This document shows, in pieces, positions 1-8,475 of a DNA stretch of 64,000 nucleotides; the stretch's first letter is position 1; every line of letters starts with the position of its first letter. Source of the stretch: CAYOUV01 sp963790075 (GTDB lineage: Bacteria; Chloroflexota; Anaerolineae; Anaerolineales; Villigracilaceae). Position numbers and translations under genes: made by a program. The notes under the pieces were generated by a model. The model did not search any database, was not told the DNA's origin, and saw only the letters and a list, made by a program, of their open reading frames with translations. The stretch is taken from the NCBI GenBank assembly GCA_963790075.1, contig CAWBNG010000004.1:930001-994000 (forward strand). Direction: 5' to 3'.

Positions 1-219
1 AAAGCAGTCGAAGAACTTAGTTTCGAAGAAGCTTTCACCGAATTGGATGCCGTTGTCAGTCTGCTCGAAAACGAACCGCAAGCGCTGGATGAGGCCATGA
101 AACTCTTCGAGCGAGGCCAGGCATTGGCCAGGCGCTGTTCCACACTGCTCGATCAGGCCGAGCTTAAGCTGCGCCAGTTGTCCGGAGATGCCCTGGTCGA
201 GCTTGAATCCGTGGACTGA
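1..219 (+). CDS. xseB: Exodeoxyribonuclease VII small subunit, 5' truncated by window edge
   Basis: The frame is open from base 1 and gives 72 residues ending ...ELESVD. The motif LSFEEAFTELDAVVSLLE, then a stretch with ALDEAMKLFERGQAL, is the two-helix pattern of XseB, the small subunit that binds XseA to form exonuclease VII, a cytoplasmic single-strand DNA nuclease. The family is usually 70-80 residues long, so only a few N-terminal residues are missing. The stop lies 2 bases before the next start, so the two genes are probably co-transcribed. xseA would be expected just upstream, outside the window. Confidence 0.87.
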   Translation, partial: KAVEELSFEEAFTELDAVVSLLENEPQALDEAMKLFERGQALARRCSTLLDQAELKLRQLSGDALVELESVD

Positions 220-221
220 AG

Positions 222-674
222 ATGAATCTCGGCGCAATCTTTTCGAATAAAGTACTGATCAGCGCAATGACAGCCTGGCTGATAGCGCAGATCATCAAGC
301 TGCCACTGGAATACCTGCGCACCCGACGCTGGAATTGGGCCATTCTACTCAGCGTCGGCGGGATGCCGAGTTCGCATTCTGCGCTGGTCACTGCTACTAC
401 CCACGGGATCGGTTTGTGGGCCGGGTTCGATTCACCGCTTTTCGCGCTGGGCGTGGCCATCACCATGGTTGTTACCTATGATGCTACCGGAATCCGTCGC
501 CAGGCCGGGATCCATGCCCAACGTATCAACCTTTTATTCGACGAACTATTCAGCGGCCATGCCGTTGACGAAAAAGATTTGCGTGAGGTGTTGGGACACA
601 CACCACTCGAGGTGGCGGGTGGGGTCCTACTTGGAATCGTTGTGCCAACAGTGATCTGGTTGTTTTGGCGCTAG
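222..674 (+). CDS. Divergent PAP2 family membrane protein (DUF212/YuiD-like)
   Basis: A 150-residue integral membrane protein. It carries the family signature GGMPSSHSA at residues 46-54, YDATGIRRQAG at 86-96 and LGHTPLEV at 124-131, all typical of the divergent PAP2 (DUF212, YuiD) family. Family members resemble acid phosphatase/vanadium haloperoxidase folds, and their substrate is not established. Three to four hydrophobic segments are visible, with the last at the C-terminus. It begins 2 bases after xseB, so it is probably translated from the same mRNA. Family assignment is confident; the function is unknown. Confidence 0.88.
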   Translation: MNLGAIFSNKVLISAMTAWLIAQIIKLPLEYLRTRRWNWAILLSVGGMPSSHSALVTATTHGIGLWAGFDSPLFALGVAITMVVTYDATGIRRQAGIHAQRINLLFDELFSGHAVDEKDLREVLGHTPLEVAGGVLLGIVVPTVIWLFWR

Positions 675-809
675 CTTGGCTCCAAGCGAACATGGCAATT
701 CCATCCTCAATTGCTCCTGCTGCCGGCAGGGGCAATTTTATTTGGAATATTCTCTTGAATGCCTGCGTCTGAATTGGGTGTAAGATCATTTTATGAAGGA
801 GAGTCGAAA

Positions 810-2249
810 ATGAAGCACTTGCGCTTTGTCATCCCACTCTTGTTATTCATCTGGCTGTTTGTGGCTTGCGGGCCGGTCTCCCCGGACATGACTGCCAGGC
901 AGACCCAGGTGCCCTTAGCGACGCAGGAGCGCCTGGCTGTGGCTCCGGTGGATGCCGTGCGCCAGATACTGGCAGGGCAATTGGAGGTCCCGCTGGATGA
1001 TATTCGCGTCGTTTCATCCGAAGCGGTAGATTGGCCGGATGGCTGTCTGGGGGTCCAGACTGTGGGTGTGATCTGCGCGCAGGTAGTGACCCCGGGTTAT
1101 AAAATTGTGCTGGAAGCGGTAGAGCAATTCTACGAATATCATACCAACCTGGACGGAAGCCTGGTCAAGCTGGCTTCTGCGCCGGAATCACCCTCGAGCG
1201 AAGCCTGGTTGACCTGGCAATCTGACTCTCAGCCATGCGAGACGCTCCAACTCCGGCAAAATGCAGTTTCTTTTGGGGCTTGCGGGAATCTGCTGGTGAC
1301 TGTGTCCTGGGAAAACCAGGAGCGCTTGGACCGGCTAAACCAGCTAGTCTCCAGGTTTGCAGTCTTTGAGACCCTGACCCCTGCCGGGCAGATCAAGCTC
1401 AATGGCCAGGGTCATCTGGTTCCTGGCCCTTCTGAGGGGCGCGCGATGGCGGAGTGGGCCAATCTGATATTCGCGGATGCGCAAGCCGGACGAAGTGGAG
1501 CCGCGCGGGGATTGGTGCTGTCCTGGCGCCGCGAAGGCGGCCTCGCTGGCTTTTGCGACGACCTGGCTGTTTACCGGAGCGGTGAGGTTTTTCTGATGAA
1601 CTGCAAGGCTAGCCCGCAGACCGTGGCGCATACCTATTTGTCCGCCACACAGCTTGACCAGCTTTACCAATACCTGGATGCCTATCAAAACTTTGAGTAT
1701 AACTTCAGCGACCCGGCGGTCACAGATGCAATGACCCTCAGTATGCTTTTTTCAGGGATGGGTGACCAGCAGCCCAACGCAGCAGAGCAACGTGCGGTCG
1801 CAGACTATGCCTCCGGCTTGGTCAATGACCTGCAGTTACTCTACCGTCCCGACGCGGAGCGTGACGCGGCTGAAGCAGCCATGCGCCAGTATTTCGCGGC
1901 GCTTGCCAGGGCCGATTACGCCAAAGCCATCCAGTTTTATGGTGGATCCTACGAGACGCTGCAAGATAATAACCCGGACCTCGATCCGGCTGACAAATCA
2001 ACCTTGTGGGGCCGAGGCTGTGAGCAAAACGGCCTGCAATGCCTGCCGCTGCGGGCGGTGCTGACTGCGCGTCCGCTCTCGGACAGCTCCTACCAGTTTG
2101 AGGTTGAATTCAGCCTGCAAAGTGGGGAGTTGTTCCAGCAAGGGCCTTGCTGCGGCGATGTCGGTCAACCCAATCTGCGCTTCACCTACACCGTATCGAA
2201 ACAAGCTGGCACCTGGAAGGTGCAAGAACTTCCCCCGTATATCCCCTGA
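810..2249 (+). CDS. Putative lipoprotein of unknown function
   Basis: 479 residues. An N-terminal signal (MKHLRFVIPLLLFIWLFVAC) ends in a lipobox with Cys20, so the mature protein is probably lipid-anchored outside the membrane. The ATG at 810 is chosen over an upstream in-frame codon at 759 because AAGGAGAG sits just before it and the signal peptide starts there. Residues about 45-120 form a small domain containing WPDGCLGV and a paired cysteine, a motif I associate with Chloroflexota envelope proteins. The rest has no catalytic motif I recognise. A terminator follows directly. Function unknown. Confidence 0.8.
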   Translation: MKHLRFVIPLLLFIWLFVACGPVSPDMTARQTQVPLATQERLAVAPVDAVRQILAGQLEVPLDDIRVVSSEAVDWPDGCLGVQTVGVICAQVVTPGYKIVLEAVEQFYEYHTNLDGSLVKLASAPESPSSEAWLTWQSDSQPCETLQLRQNAVSFGACGNLLVTVSWENQERLDRLNQLVSRFAVFETLTPAGQIKLNGQGHLVPGPSEGRAMAEWANLIFADAQAGRSGAARGLVLSWRREGGLAGFCDDLAVYRSGEVFLMNCKASPQTVAHTYLSATQLDQLYQYLDAYQNFEYNFSDPAVTDAMTLSMLFSGMGDQQPNAAEQRAVADYASGLVNDLQLLYRPDAERDAAEAAMRQYFAALARADYAKAIQFYGGSYETLQDNNPDLDPADKSTLWGRGCEQNGLQCLPLRAVLTARPLSDSSYQFEVEFSLQSGELFQQGPCCGDVGQPNLRFTYTVSKQAGTWKVQELPPYIP

Positions 2250-2255
2250 GATCAG

Positions 2256-2282
2256 ACCGGCCTCAATCGAGGCCGGTTTTTT
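2256..2282 (+). terminator. Rho-independent terminator after the lipoprotein gene
   Basis: A perfect 9-bp stem (ACCGGCCTC / GAGGCCGGT) with a 4-base loop is followed by six T residues. It ends transcription of the plus-strand lipoprotein gene and overlaps the stop codon of the convergent murJ gene. There is no T tract on the minus strand, so it should work one way. Confidence 0.93.
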
Positions 2283-3867
2283 ATGTGCGTTTCATTCTGC
2301 GCTGGATGGCTTCAATTAACATACCAACTTCCGGGACGCGCAGCAGGGTCACGGCCAGAGCGTAGATGGCTCCTCCAAGGGCGATCCCGCCCAATCCAAC
2401 CAGCCACGGGCTTGCTGCTGCCGTAATCCGCATCCAGACCACCAGTACAAGACTCATCCCCAGACCAGCCAGCGCAAACTGGATAAAACCGCGAGTGATA
2501 TTGCGACCGTCCAGTCCGTTCAGCCGGCGGCGCATCAGGAACATCAAACCGCCCATCTCAAGCGCGGTCGCCAGCGAGTTGGCCAGCGCCAGCCCACCGT
2601 GCGGCATCCAGCCAAGCCGTATGAACAGGGCTGAAAAAGCGAAGCTGAAAATGACGTTCAGGCTCATGGCCGCTGCGCCGACAAAAACGGGCGTCTTGGT
2701 GTCGTGCAAGGCATAGAAGGCGCGCGACAGAATTTCAACCACCGAGTGCCCGACCAGCCCGGCAGCGTACCACAACAAGGCCCAGGCCACCAGGTCAGTT
2801 GAGTGGGCGTCGAACTCGCCGCGCTGGAACAGGAAAGACACGACTGGTTGGCGCAGCAGCATCAACCCCAACGAAGCCGGAACCGACAGCAATAGCACAC
2901 CGCGCAGTGTCGCTGCCAGCGACGAGCGCATATCGTCTATTTCACCACGGGCCACCTGCGCGGAAAAAGTTGGCAGGGCGGCAATGGCAATCGCCTGGGC
3001 GATGACCACCTGCGGCATGGTCATCACTGCCCAGGCCACCACGATCCCGGTCAGACTGCCTTCGGGTTGGGCCGAAGCCAGGACGGTGTTGATGACCACA
3101 TTCAATTGCACGACCGCCACGCCCAGTAAACGTGGAGCCATCAGGCGTGCCACTTCGCGCACCGCAGGCAGATGCAGGCCCAGGGTGGGCAGGTACCGCC
3201 GGCCGGTTAATCGTAAAAGGTCCGGGAGTTGAATGACCAGGTGCAGCGCTGAGCCAAGCACGGCACCCCAGGCCAGTCCGTAAATTCCCATGCTGGGCGC
3301 CAGGACAAGCACGCCAAAGATCATTCCCAGCCAGTACATGGTGGGAGCCAGGGCAGGCAGCCAGAATTTTTGGTGCGTGTTCAGGATGCCCATCAGCAAA
3401 CCGCTGATCCCAAAGATGACCGGTGAGATCAGCAGGATGCGCAGCAGTTCAACGGTCATGCGCTGCAGGGCGGGGTTGAGTGTCGGTTTGAGCACGTAGA
3501 TCACATCGCGCACGATCCAGGGTGCGAAGATGACGGCCAGTCCACTCAGGGCGATCAGGATCAGCGTGACGATATTTACGATCGCTGAAGCCAGCGTCCA
3601 GGCGCCTGCGTGATCTTCCCTGGTCAGGAATTCGGTGAAGGTTGGGATGAATGCCGAGGCCAGTGCTCCACCAGCCACCAGCACGAAGAGCAGGTTGGGA
3701 ATGTTGTTGGCGGCATTAAAGGCGTCCATTTCGACCTGCGTGCCGAAGGCGCGCGAGATCAGGATTTGACGTATAAGACCGACCAGGTTGCTCAGGACAA
3801 AGGCCAGCATGACGGTCCCGGCGGCGCGGGCGATTTGACGGTTGGCAGTTGAAGGGAGATTGTTCAA
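2281..3867 (-). CDS. murJ: Lipid II flippase MurJ
   Basis: 528 residues with about 13-14 hydrophobic segments across the whole length, as in the MOP-superfamily flippase MurJ (family range about 500-550). The N-terminus has SNLVGLIRQILISRAFG and NIPNLLFVLVAGGALASAF, the usual MurJ opening with its conserved arginines. MurJ moves lipid II from the cytoplasmic to the outer leaflet for peptidoglycan synthesis. Its presence argues for a peptidoglycan wall, as do the VanW and LCP proteins elsewhere in the window. It starts 6 bases after the CPBP protease stop and is probably co-transcribed with it. Confidence 0.93.
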   Translation of the reverse strand: MNNLPSTANRQIARAAGTVMLAFVLSNLVGLIRQILISRAFGTQVEMDAFNAANNIPNLLFVLVAGGALASAFIPTFTEFLTREDHAGAWTLASAIVNIVTLILIALSGLAVIFAPWIVRDVIYVLKPTLNPALQRMTVELLRILLISPVIFGISGLLMGILNTHQKFWLPALAPTMYWLGMIFGVLVLAPSMGIYGLAWGAVLGSALHLVIQLPDLLRLTGRRYLPTLGLHLPAVREVARLMAPRLLGVAVVQLNVVINTVLASAQPEGSLTGIVVAWAVMTMPQVVIAQAIAIAALPTFSAQVARGEIDDMRSSLAATLRGVLLLSVPASLGLMLLRQPVVSFLFQRGEFDAHSTDLVAWALLWYAAGLVGHSVVEILSRAFYALHDTKTPVFVGAAAMSLNVIFSFAFSALFIRLGWMPHGGLALANSLATALEMGGLMFLMRRRLNGLDGRNITRGFIQFALAGLGMSLVLVVWMRITAAASPWLVGLGGIALGGAIYALAVTLLRVPEVGMLIEAIQRRMKRT

Positions 3868-3873
3868 GGGAAT

Positions 3874-4587
3874 CTACATTAATCTGGAGGCCAGGAATGC
3901 ACCAAAGAGCGCCATGGTATTGGTTGCACAGTGCATCAGCAACGAGGGCCAGATCGAATTGCTGCGATGATACAGATAAGCGAAGATCAACCCAAGCAAG
4001 AATATGGAAGGGATGGCCGTGGGTTCGAGATGGATCAGGGCAAACAACCCGGCACTGATCAAGGTGGCTTTCTTCCAACCGAGATGTTCCCGCAGCCCGG
4101 CAAAGATAAAACCGCGAAAGAAAATCTCCTCGACCACTGGCGCTATCAGGATGCCGCCAACCAGCAGCCACCAGGGTGATTGGATTTGGGAGAATATCGA
4201 AACAAAATCCATCTGGATTTGAAGATGGAAAAATTCCAGAAAATACCCGTAAATCGCATTAAACAAAAGCGAGCCAACCATCAGTCCGCAACCGATGCCG
4301 ATGATCACCCCGCGGAAGGGCCGCCAGCCAAGCGAATCCCAACCAACGCCGTATTTGTGAATCGTCAGCCACCAGACCGGAACGACCAGCAATGCTTCGA
4401 AAATTGTGATGTACACACCGGCATTGAAGTCCCACCCCTCGAAGGTTAGCGCAAGCGCAGCGCCCAACGCGAGCAGCATCCAGACCCCCAGTGCGCCTAC
4501 TCCGGTCCACACATCACGCAGGGTCCAGGGGACGGGTGAGGCCGGGGGGATGAGATCACGGGGTGCGTAGGTTTGAAATTCGTCCAT
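3874..4587 (-). CDS. CPBP family intramembrane metalloprotease
   Basis: 237 residues when started at the ATG at 4587. An upstream in-frame codon at 4617 is less likely because a TATAAT box (minus strand, 4609-4604) lies between the two. The protein has about six to seven membrane segments and the CAAX-protease/bacteriocin-processing motifs: EEIFFRG (Glu153-Glu154, Arg158), FALIHL (His186) and SLLMHCATN (His219), which supply the metal and catalytic residues of this family. The substrate cannot be read from sequence. It lies upstream of murJ in a two-gene unit and is transcribed divergently from the zinc-ribbon operon. Confidence 0.88.
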   Translation of the reverse strand: MDEFQTYAPRDLIPPASPVPWTLRDVWTGVGALGVWMLLALGAALALTFEGWDFNAGVYITIFEALLVVPVWWLTIHKYGVGWDSLGWRPFRGVIIGIGCGLMVGSLLFNAIYGYFLEFFHLQIQMDFVSIFSQIQSPWWLLVGGILIAPVVEEIFFRGFIFAGLREHLGWKKATLISAGLFALIHLEPTAIPSIFLLGLIFAYLYHRSNSIWPSLLMHCATNTMALFGAFLASRLM

Positions 4588-4603
4588 GAATTGGCCTGGC
4601 GGG

Positions 4604-4631
4604 ATTATACAACACATCCGGTTGCCTCAAA
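4604..4631 (-). promoter_or_regulatory. Promoter for the CPBP protease-murJ unit
   Basis: On the minus strand a perfect TATAAT (4609-4604) lies 16 bases from the ATG at 4587, with TTTGAG at 4631-4626 as a possible -35 box (16-bp spacing). Transcription would begin only about 9 bases before the start codon. The divergent plus-strand promoter is within 45 bp. Confidence 0.6.
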
Positions 4632-4643
4632 TTGGACAAAGAT

Positions 4644-4658
4644 TGCTATAATTGGTGC
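4644..4658 (+). promoter_or_regulatory. Extended -10 promoter placed for a leaderless transcript
   Basis: TGCTATAAT (4644-4652) is an extended -10 element. It is followed by exactly six bases and then the GTG start at 4659, so the first transcribed base should fall at or next to the start codon. No ribosome binding site fits between them. Confidence 0.65.
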
Positions 4659-5465
4659 GTGACCACTTCCATCCCTGACACCAAATTGACCTGTACGCAG
4701 TGCGGCGGTGAGCTGCACCCGGAAGCAGGCGAGCTCTTCGTCACCTGCCCGTTTTGCGGCTCGACCGTTTACATTGACAAGGCGCAGGTCGTCTTCCATT
4801 GGTACCTGGCCTCGACCATCGATGAAGATGAAGCCAAGGCAGCCCTGGCGCGCTGGATGGCTGGCAACGACACTGTCAAAGACCTGGACAAGAAATCACG
4901 CTTGATCGGGATGAATTTCGAGTATTTTCCGATCTGGTATTTCAAGGTCAAAAATGGTGACCAGGAACGGATCTATATCGAGCCAGCGGCAGCTACTTCG
5001 ATCTCGGAACTGCGCTCGCTGAGGCTGCCGGCCGGCGACCTGCGCAAGTACGAAGCCTCGGTCGATTCTGCGGCGACCCAACCGACGGTCCCGTTGGAGG
5101 CGGCCCAGGCCTGGCTCGCGCAGCGAGGTGTCGATCCTGCCCAGGTGGCTGAGAGCGCACTGGTGCACATCCCGATCTATACTTTCAAGTATGCTTTTCA
5201 GAACCGGATCTATACTGCCGTGGTTGAAGCCGCGACGGGCAAGGCTCTGGCCAATATCTTCCCGGCCAAAGCCGAGGCGCCCTACCTGGCGGTGGGCTGC
5301 GCCGGTGCTCTGGCCTTTTTATGCCTGGCGACCTTTCCCGTGATCGGAATGATGAGCAGCGACCCGAGCGGGGTTGGAATTGGAACCCTGGCTTGCGTGG
5401 GATTGGGTCTGCCGGTCGGAATCGCATTATTCATTGCCGCCTCCTGGGTGGCTTCCAAGGTGTAA
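4659..5465 (+). CDS. Zinc-ribbon membrane protein 1 of 3
   Basis: 268 residues from a GTG start that is apparently leaderless. An in-frame TTG at 4632 would lie upstream of the -10 box and is rejected. Four cysteines at 12, 15, 30 and 33 (C-x2-C-x14-C-x2-C) form a zinc ribbon. The middle holds FEYFPIWYFKV and HIPIYTFKYAFQNRIY, aromatic-rich stretches repeated in the next gene. Two hydrophobic segments at about 205-230 and 237-262 anchor the C-terminus. The next gene starts 1 base after its stop. No function is known to me; the ribbon is probably cytoplasmic. Confidence 0.75.
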   Translation: MTTSIPDTKLTCTQCGGELHPEAGELFVTCPFCGSTVYIDKAQVVFHWYLASTIDEDEAKAALARWMAGNDTVKDLDKKSRLIGMNFEYFPIWYFKVKNGDQERIYIEPAAATSISELRSLRLPAGDLRKYEASVDSAATQPTVPLEAAQAWLAQRGVDPAQVAESALVHIPIYTFKYAFQNRIYTAVVEAATGKALANIFPAKAEAPYLAVGCAGALAFLCLATFPVIGMMSSDPSGVGIGTLACVGLGLPVGIALFIAASWVASKV

Positions 5466-5466
5466 T

Positions 5467-6498
5467 ATGGCGCAAGAATCAGCAGTCGAAGGGATCGCCT
5501 GCCCGAAATGCGGCGGCATGGTCCCTATCCCGGAAGGTCAAATCGTGGTGCAGTGCCCATTCTGCGACCTGCGTTCGATGGTCAAGGGTGAGCGCGGCGT
5601 GCGGCGTTACCAGATCCCTGAGCAAATCACGCGCGAACAGGCGCTGGGCGCCATGCAGCATTTCTTCGGTAATTGGGCCATAGCCCGCGACGTGCGCACC
5701 AAGGCGCAGTTGACCGAATCTTTCGTAACCTACCTGCCCTTTTGGGCTTTGTGGGGACGCGCTCTGGGCTGGGCTTTCGGGGAGAAAAAGGTCGGCAGCG
5801 GTGATGATGCCCATTACGAGCCACGCGAGATCCGCATCGCCGAAGACCTGACCTGGACCGGCGCGGCCTGCGACGTGGGCGAATTCGGGGTGCAGTCCAT
5901 CCCGCTGACCGGGCGACCGTTGGGACTCTTCGACGGGGAGGCACTGCACAGCCGCGGCATGGTCTTTGAACCGGTTGGCTCGATGAGCGATGCGCACACG
6001 GCGGCCCAGTCAGATTTCGAACAGCGTGTACGCTCCAAAGCCAATCTAGACCGCCTGGCACAATTGTTCGTGCAATTCGTACGCGAGCGCTTTGGCCTGG
6101 TGTACTACCCGTTGTGGGTCATGCGTTACCTGTACCGCGGACGAGCATTCCAGGTGGTGGTGGATGGCTTCGATGGGAAAGTCCTGTATGGCAAAGCGCC
6201 GGGCAATACGCTCTATCGCGCGGCGGTGCTGGTCGGCGGCTTGGCGCTCGGTGCGCTATTAGCAGTCGATGTTCCAGCTTTGGTGATCGCCTCTTCCAGC
6301 AACTCCGACAACAATTTCAGCTTCGCGATCATCATGTTCCTGGTCGGTTTGAGCTTGATGGGTCTGGCTTACCGCAAGTTCCGATACGGTGAACAGTACG
6401 AATATGGTCGCCCGAAAAAGGACGAGCTTTCATCCCTGATCTCCGGCAATACTGAGCAACTCAAACAGGCCTTCAACCTTTTAAAGGAGCTGCAATGA
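5467..6498 (+). CDS. Zinc-ribbon membrane protein 2 of 3
   Basis: 343 residues. The zinc ribbon has cysteines at 12, 15, 30 and 33, exactly the positions seen in the preceding protein. The body repeats the same layout: VTYLPFWALWG, then YYPLWVMRYLYRGRAFQVVVDG, then two hydrophobic segments near 265-285 and 295-315. It is therefore a paralogue with a longer middle region. The tail after the second membrane segment (RKFRYGEQYEYGRPKKDE) is charged and probably cytoplasmic. It overlaps the next gene by 4 bases (ATGA), which implies translational coupling. Function unknown. Confidence 0.77.
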   Translation: MAQESAVEGIACPKCGGMVPIPEGQIVVQCPFCDLRSMVKGERGVRRYQIPEQITREQALGAMQHFFGNWAIARDVRTKAQLTESFVTYLPFWALWGRALGWAFGEKKVGSGDDAHYEPREIRIAEDLTWTGAACDVGEFGVQSIPLTGRPLGLFDGEALHSRGMVFEPVGSMSDAHTAAQSDFEQRVRSKANLDRLAQLFVQFVRERFGLVYYPLWVMRYLYRGRAFQVVVDGFDGKVLYGKAPGNTLYRAAVLVGGLALGALLAVDVPALVIASSSNSDNNFSFAIIMFLVGLSLMGLAYRKFRYGEQYEYGRPKKDELSSLISGNTEQLKQAFNLLKELQ

Positions 6499-7079
6499 CC
6501 CCGGCAGATGTCAGCACTGTCGGGGTGGGTGCGCCGACCCTGCTGCCATTGCTGTGCCTGAAGTGTCAGACCCAGCTTCCAGCGCAGCCCGATGAAGTGG
6601 CCTGGGTCTGTCCTCAATGCGGACAGGCGCACCTGCTCGACGAAGGCCAGCCGCAGGGTCTGTCAATGCTCGAGATCCATTACGCAGCTGGCCTCCCGGA
6701 CGCCGCCGGAGGCCGTCCCTTCTGGGTGGTGCAGGGCACGGTCGTTTTGCAGCGCAAATCGTACGGCGGCGGCCAATTGTTCAGCAACGCGAACAAACAA
6801 GCCGAGCAGTTCTGGGCCAATCCGCACATGTTCTTCGTCCCGGCCTTTACCTGCGCTCTGGAAGAGATGGTCAGCCTGGGGGTGGGGATGCTGCACCAGC
6901 CGCCTGGATTGAACGAAGGCGGGGCGGTACCCTTCCAGCCGGTCACCCTGCCAGTCGAGGATGTCGAATCCCTGGCTGATTTCATTGTGGTCGGCATCGA
7001 AGCTGAGCGCAGCGACAAGGTCAAGGAAGTCGACTTCAAGCTGGAATTGCAAACTCCGGTCCTGTGGGTGCTGGCCTGA
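6495..7079 (+). CDS. Zinc-ribbon protein 3 of 3
   Basis: 194 residues. Cysteines at 21, 24, 39 and 42 repeat the C-x2-C-x14-C-x2-C spacing of the two upstream proteins. No membrane segment is obvious, so this member is probably soluble or held by its partners. The remainder, including SYGGGQLFSNANKQAEQFW, has no motif I can name. It shares an ATGA junction with the upstream gene, and the phospholipase D-like lipoprotein begins 34 bases downstream. The three proteins probably act as one assembly, which is inferred only from the operon. Confidence 0.72.
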   Translation: MTPADVSTVGVGAPTLLPLLCLKCQTQLPAQPDEVAWVCPQCGQAHLLDEGQPQGLSMLEIHYAAGLPDAAGGRPFWVVQGTVVLQRKSYGGGQLFSNANKQAEQFWANPHMFFVPAFTCALEEMVSLGVGMLHQPPGLNEGGAVPFQPVTLPVEDVESLADFIVVGIEAERSDKVKEVDFKLELQTPVLWVLA

Positions 7080-7113
7080 GCCCGATGACAGACCTTCTTC
7101 CTGAAGGATCCAC

Positions 7114-8250
7114 ATGCGTCTGAAAAAACTCTCGGTCCTGTTCAGCCTGATACTTTTAACCGCCGTCGGCTGCGACAGCCTGGTTCCGTACAATTCGTCC
7201 CCGGTGGTCGTCACGCCGCTGGCGCCGTTCGTGACCGATACCCCGGATGGCGGGATTATCGATTTGCCAGTGCGGGTTGGGATTGGGGTTAAGGGCCCGT
7301 GGTACGAGATTTATTTCACCGATCCATTCAATCCCGGCGCCGGACTGGAAAGCGGTGGCCTGGACCGGCCCCTGGCCGATGCCATCGATCAGGCCCGTCT
7401 GACCCTGGACGCGGCCGTCTTCAGCCTGAGCCTGCCCAGCATCCGCGATGCCCTGATCCGCGCCTACCGGCGTGGGGTGGCGGTGCGGGTGGTGATGGAA
7501 AGTGACAATCTCGACTGGGACGCGCCTCAGTCATTGGTCGCGGCGGGCATTCCGGTGTTGGGAGATCGGCGTGAAGGGTTGATGCACGATAAATTCGTGG
7601 TGATCGACCGCTCGGAAGTCTGGACCGGTTCGATGAATTACACTATTTCGGGCACTTATCACGACAACAACAATTTGATCCACATTCGTTCGACCAAAGT
7701 CGCCGAAGATTACACCAAGGAATTCGAGGAAATGTTCGTAGACGACCACTTCGGTCCGGATGTGGTGGCTGATACCCCCAACCCGCGCGTGGTCATTGAC
7801 GGAACTCCCATGGAAATTTATTTTTCCCCGGATGACGGAGTCGCGACCCACCTGCTGGAATTATTAGGCGATGCGAAGCAAAGCATCTATTTTATGGCTT
7901 TTTCTTTCACTTCGGATGATCTTGGCAAGCTGATGCGCAAGAAATTCCTGGCCGGTCTGGATATCGCCGGCGTGATGGAAGATGAGCAGGTTCGATCCAA
8001 TACCGGGACGGAATATGATTCGCTCCTGCAATCCGGAATCGATGTACGCCTGGACGGCAACCCCGGGCAGATGCACCATAAGGTCATTGTGATTGACCGC
8101 CAGGTTGTCATTACTGGATCGTATAATTTCAGCGCCAGTGCCGAAACCCGCAATGACGAGAATTTGATCGTGATTTACAGCCCGACGATTGCCGAGCAAT
8201 ACCTGGCGGAATTTCAGCGGGTATTCGCCGAGTCCCAACCCCCTGAATAA
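7114..8250 (+). CDS. Phospholipase D-like lipoprotein with two HKD motifs
   Basis: 378 residues. A signal peptide ends in the lipobox TAVGC (Cys20), so the enzyme is probably exported and lipid-anchored. Two HxKxxxxD catalytic motifs are complete: HDKFVVID starting at His158 and HHKVIVID starting at His321, each followed by TGS(M/Y)N. Two HKD motifs in one chain form one active site in the PLD superfamily, which includes cardiolipin synthases, phospholipases and Nuc-type endonucleases. The compact spacing and exported location fit a nuclease or phosphodiesterase, but the substrate is not decided. It probably shares a transcript with the zinc-ribbon genes. Confidence 0.85.
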   Translation: MRLKKLSVLFSLILLTAVGCDSLVPYNSSPVVVTPLAPFVTDTPDGGIIDLPVRVGIGVKGPWYEIYFTDPFNPGAGLESGGLDRPLADAIDQARLTLDAAVFSLSLPSIRDALIRAYRRGVAVRVVMESDNLDWDAPQSLVAAGIPVLGDRREGLMHDKFVVIDRSEVWTGSMNYTISGTYHDNNNLIHIRSTKVAEDYTKEFEEMFVDDHFGPDVVADTPNPRVVIDGTPMEIYFSPDDGVATHLLELLGDAKQSIYFMAFSFTSDDLGKLMRKKFLAGLDIAGVMEDEQVRSNTGTEYDSLLQSGIDVRLDGNPGQMHHKVIVIDRQVVITGSYNFSASAETRNDENLIVIYSPTIAEQYLAEFQRVFAESQPPE

Positions 8251-8268
8251 TCTCAAAACGCTTAAAAA

Positions 8269-8291
8269 GACACGCTTGCGTGCCTATTTTT
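8269..8291 (+). terminator. Weak Rho-independent terminator
   Basis: GACACG-CTTG-CGTGCC forms a short hairpin with one mismatch and is followed by TATTTTTAT. It lies 18 bases after the phospholipase-like gene and before the sigma-factor promoter. The stem is short, so strength is doubtful. Confidence 0.5.
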
Positions 8292-8463
8292 ATGATCCCC
8301 GTAACCTTTAGGCAGGCTGAGCGACTATATATGAAACGACTTAATTATTTTGAGCTAAATTCTTTTACTGCGGATAGTATGGCTTCCAGGAATGTGAACA
8401 CCCAATGGTATACTCGGCATGACTACCCAAGACACATTTTTTTCTAAATTCTGGATGCCTGCG

Positions 8464-8475
8464 TATACTTTATCT
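8464..8475 (+). promoter_or_regulatory. -10 box six bases before the ECF sigma start codon
   Basis: TATACT (8464-8469) is followed by exactly six bases and then GTG at 8476, the same geometry as at 4647-4659. A second TATACT at 8409-8414 precedes the alternative ATG at 8419 by only four bases. No clear -35 box is visible for either. Confidence 0.5.
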
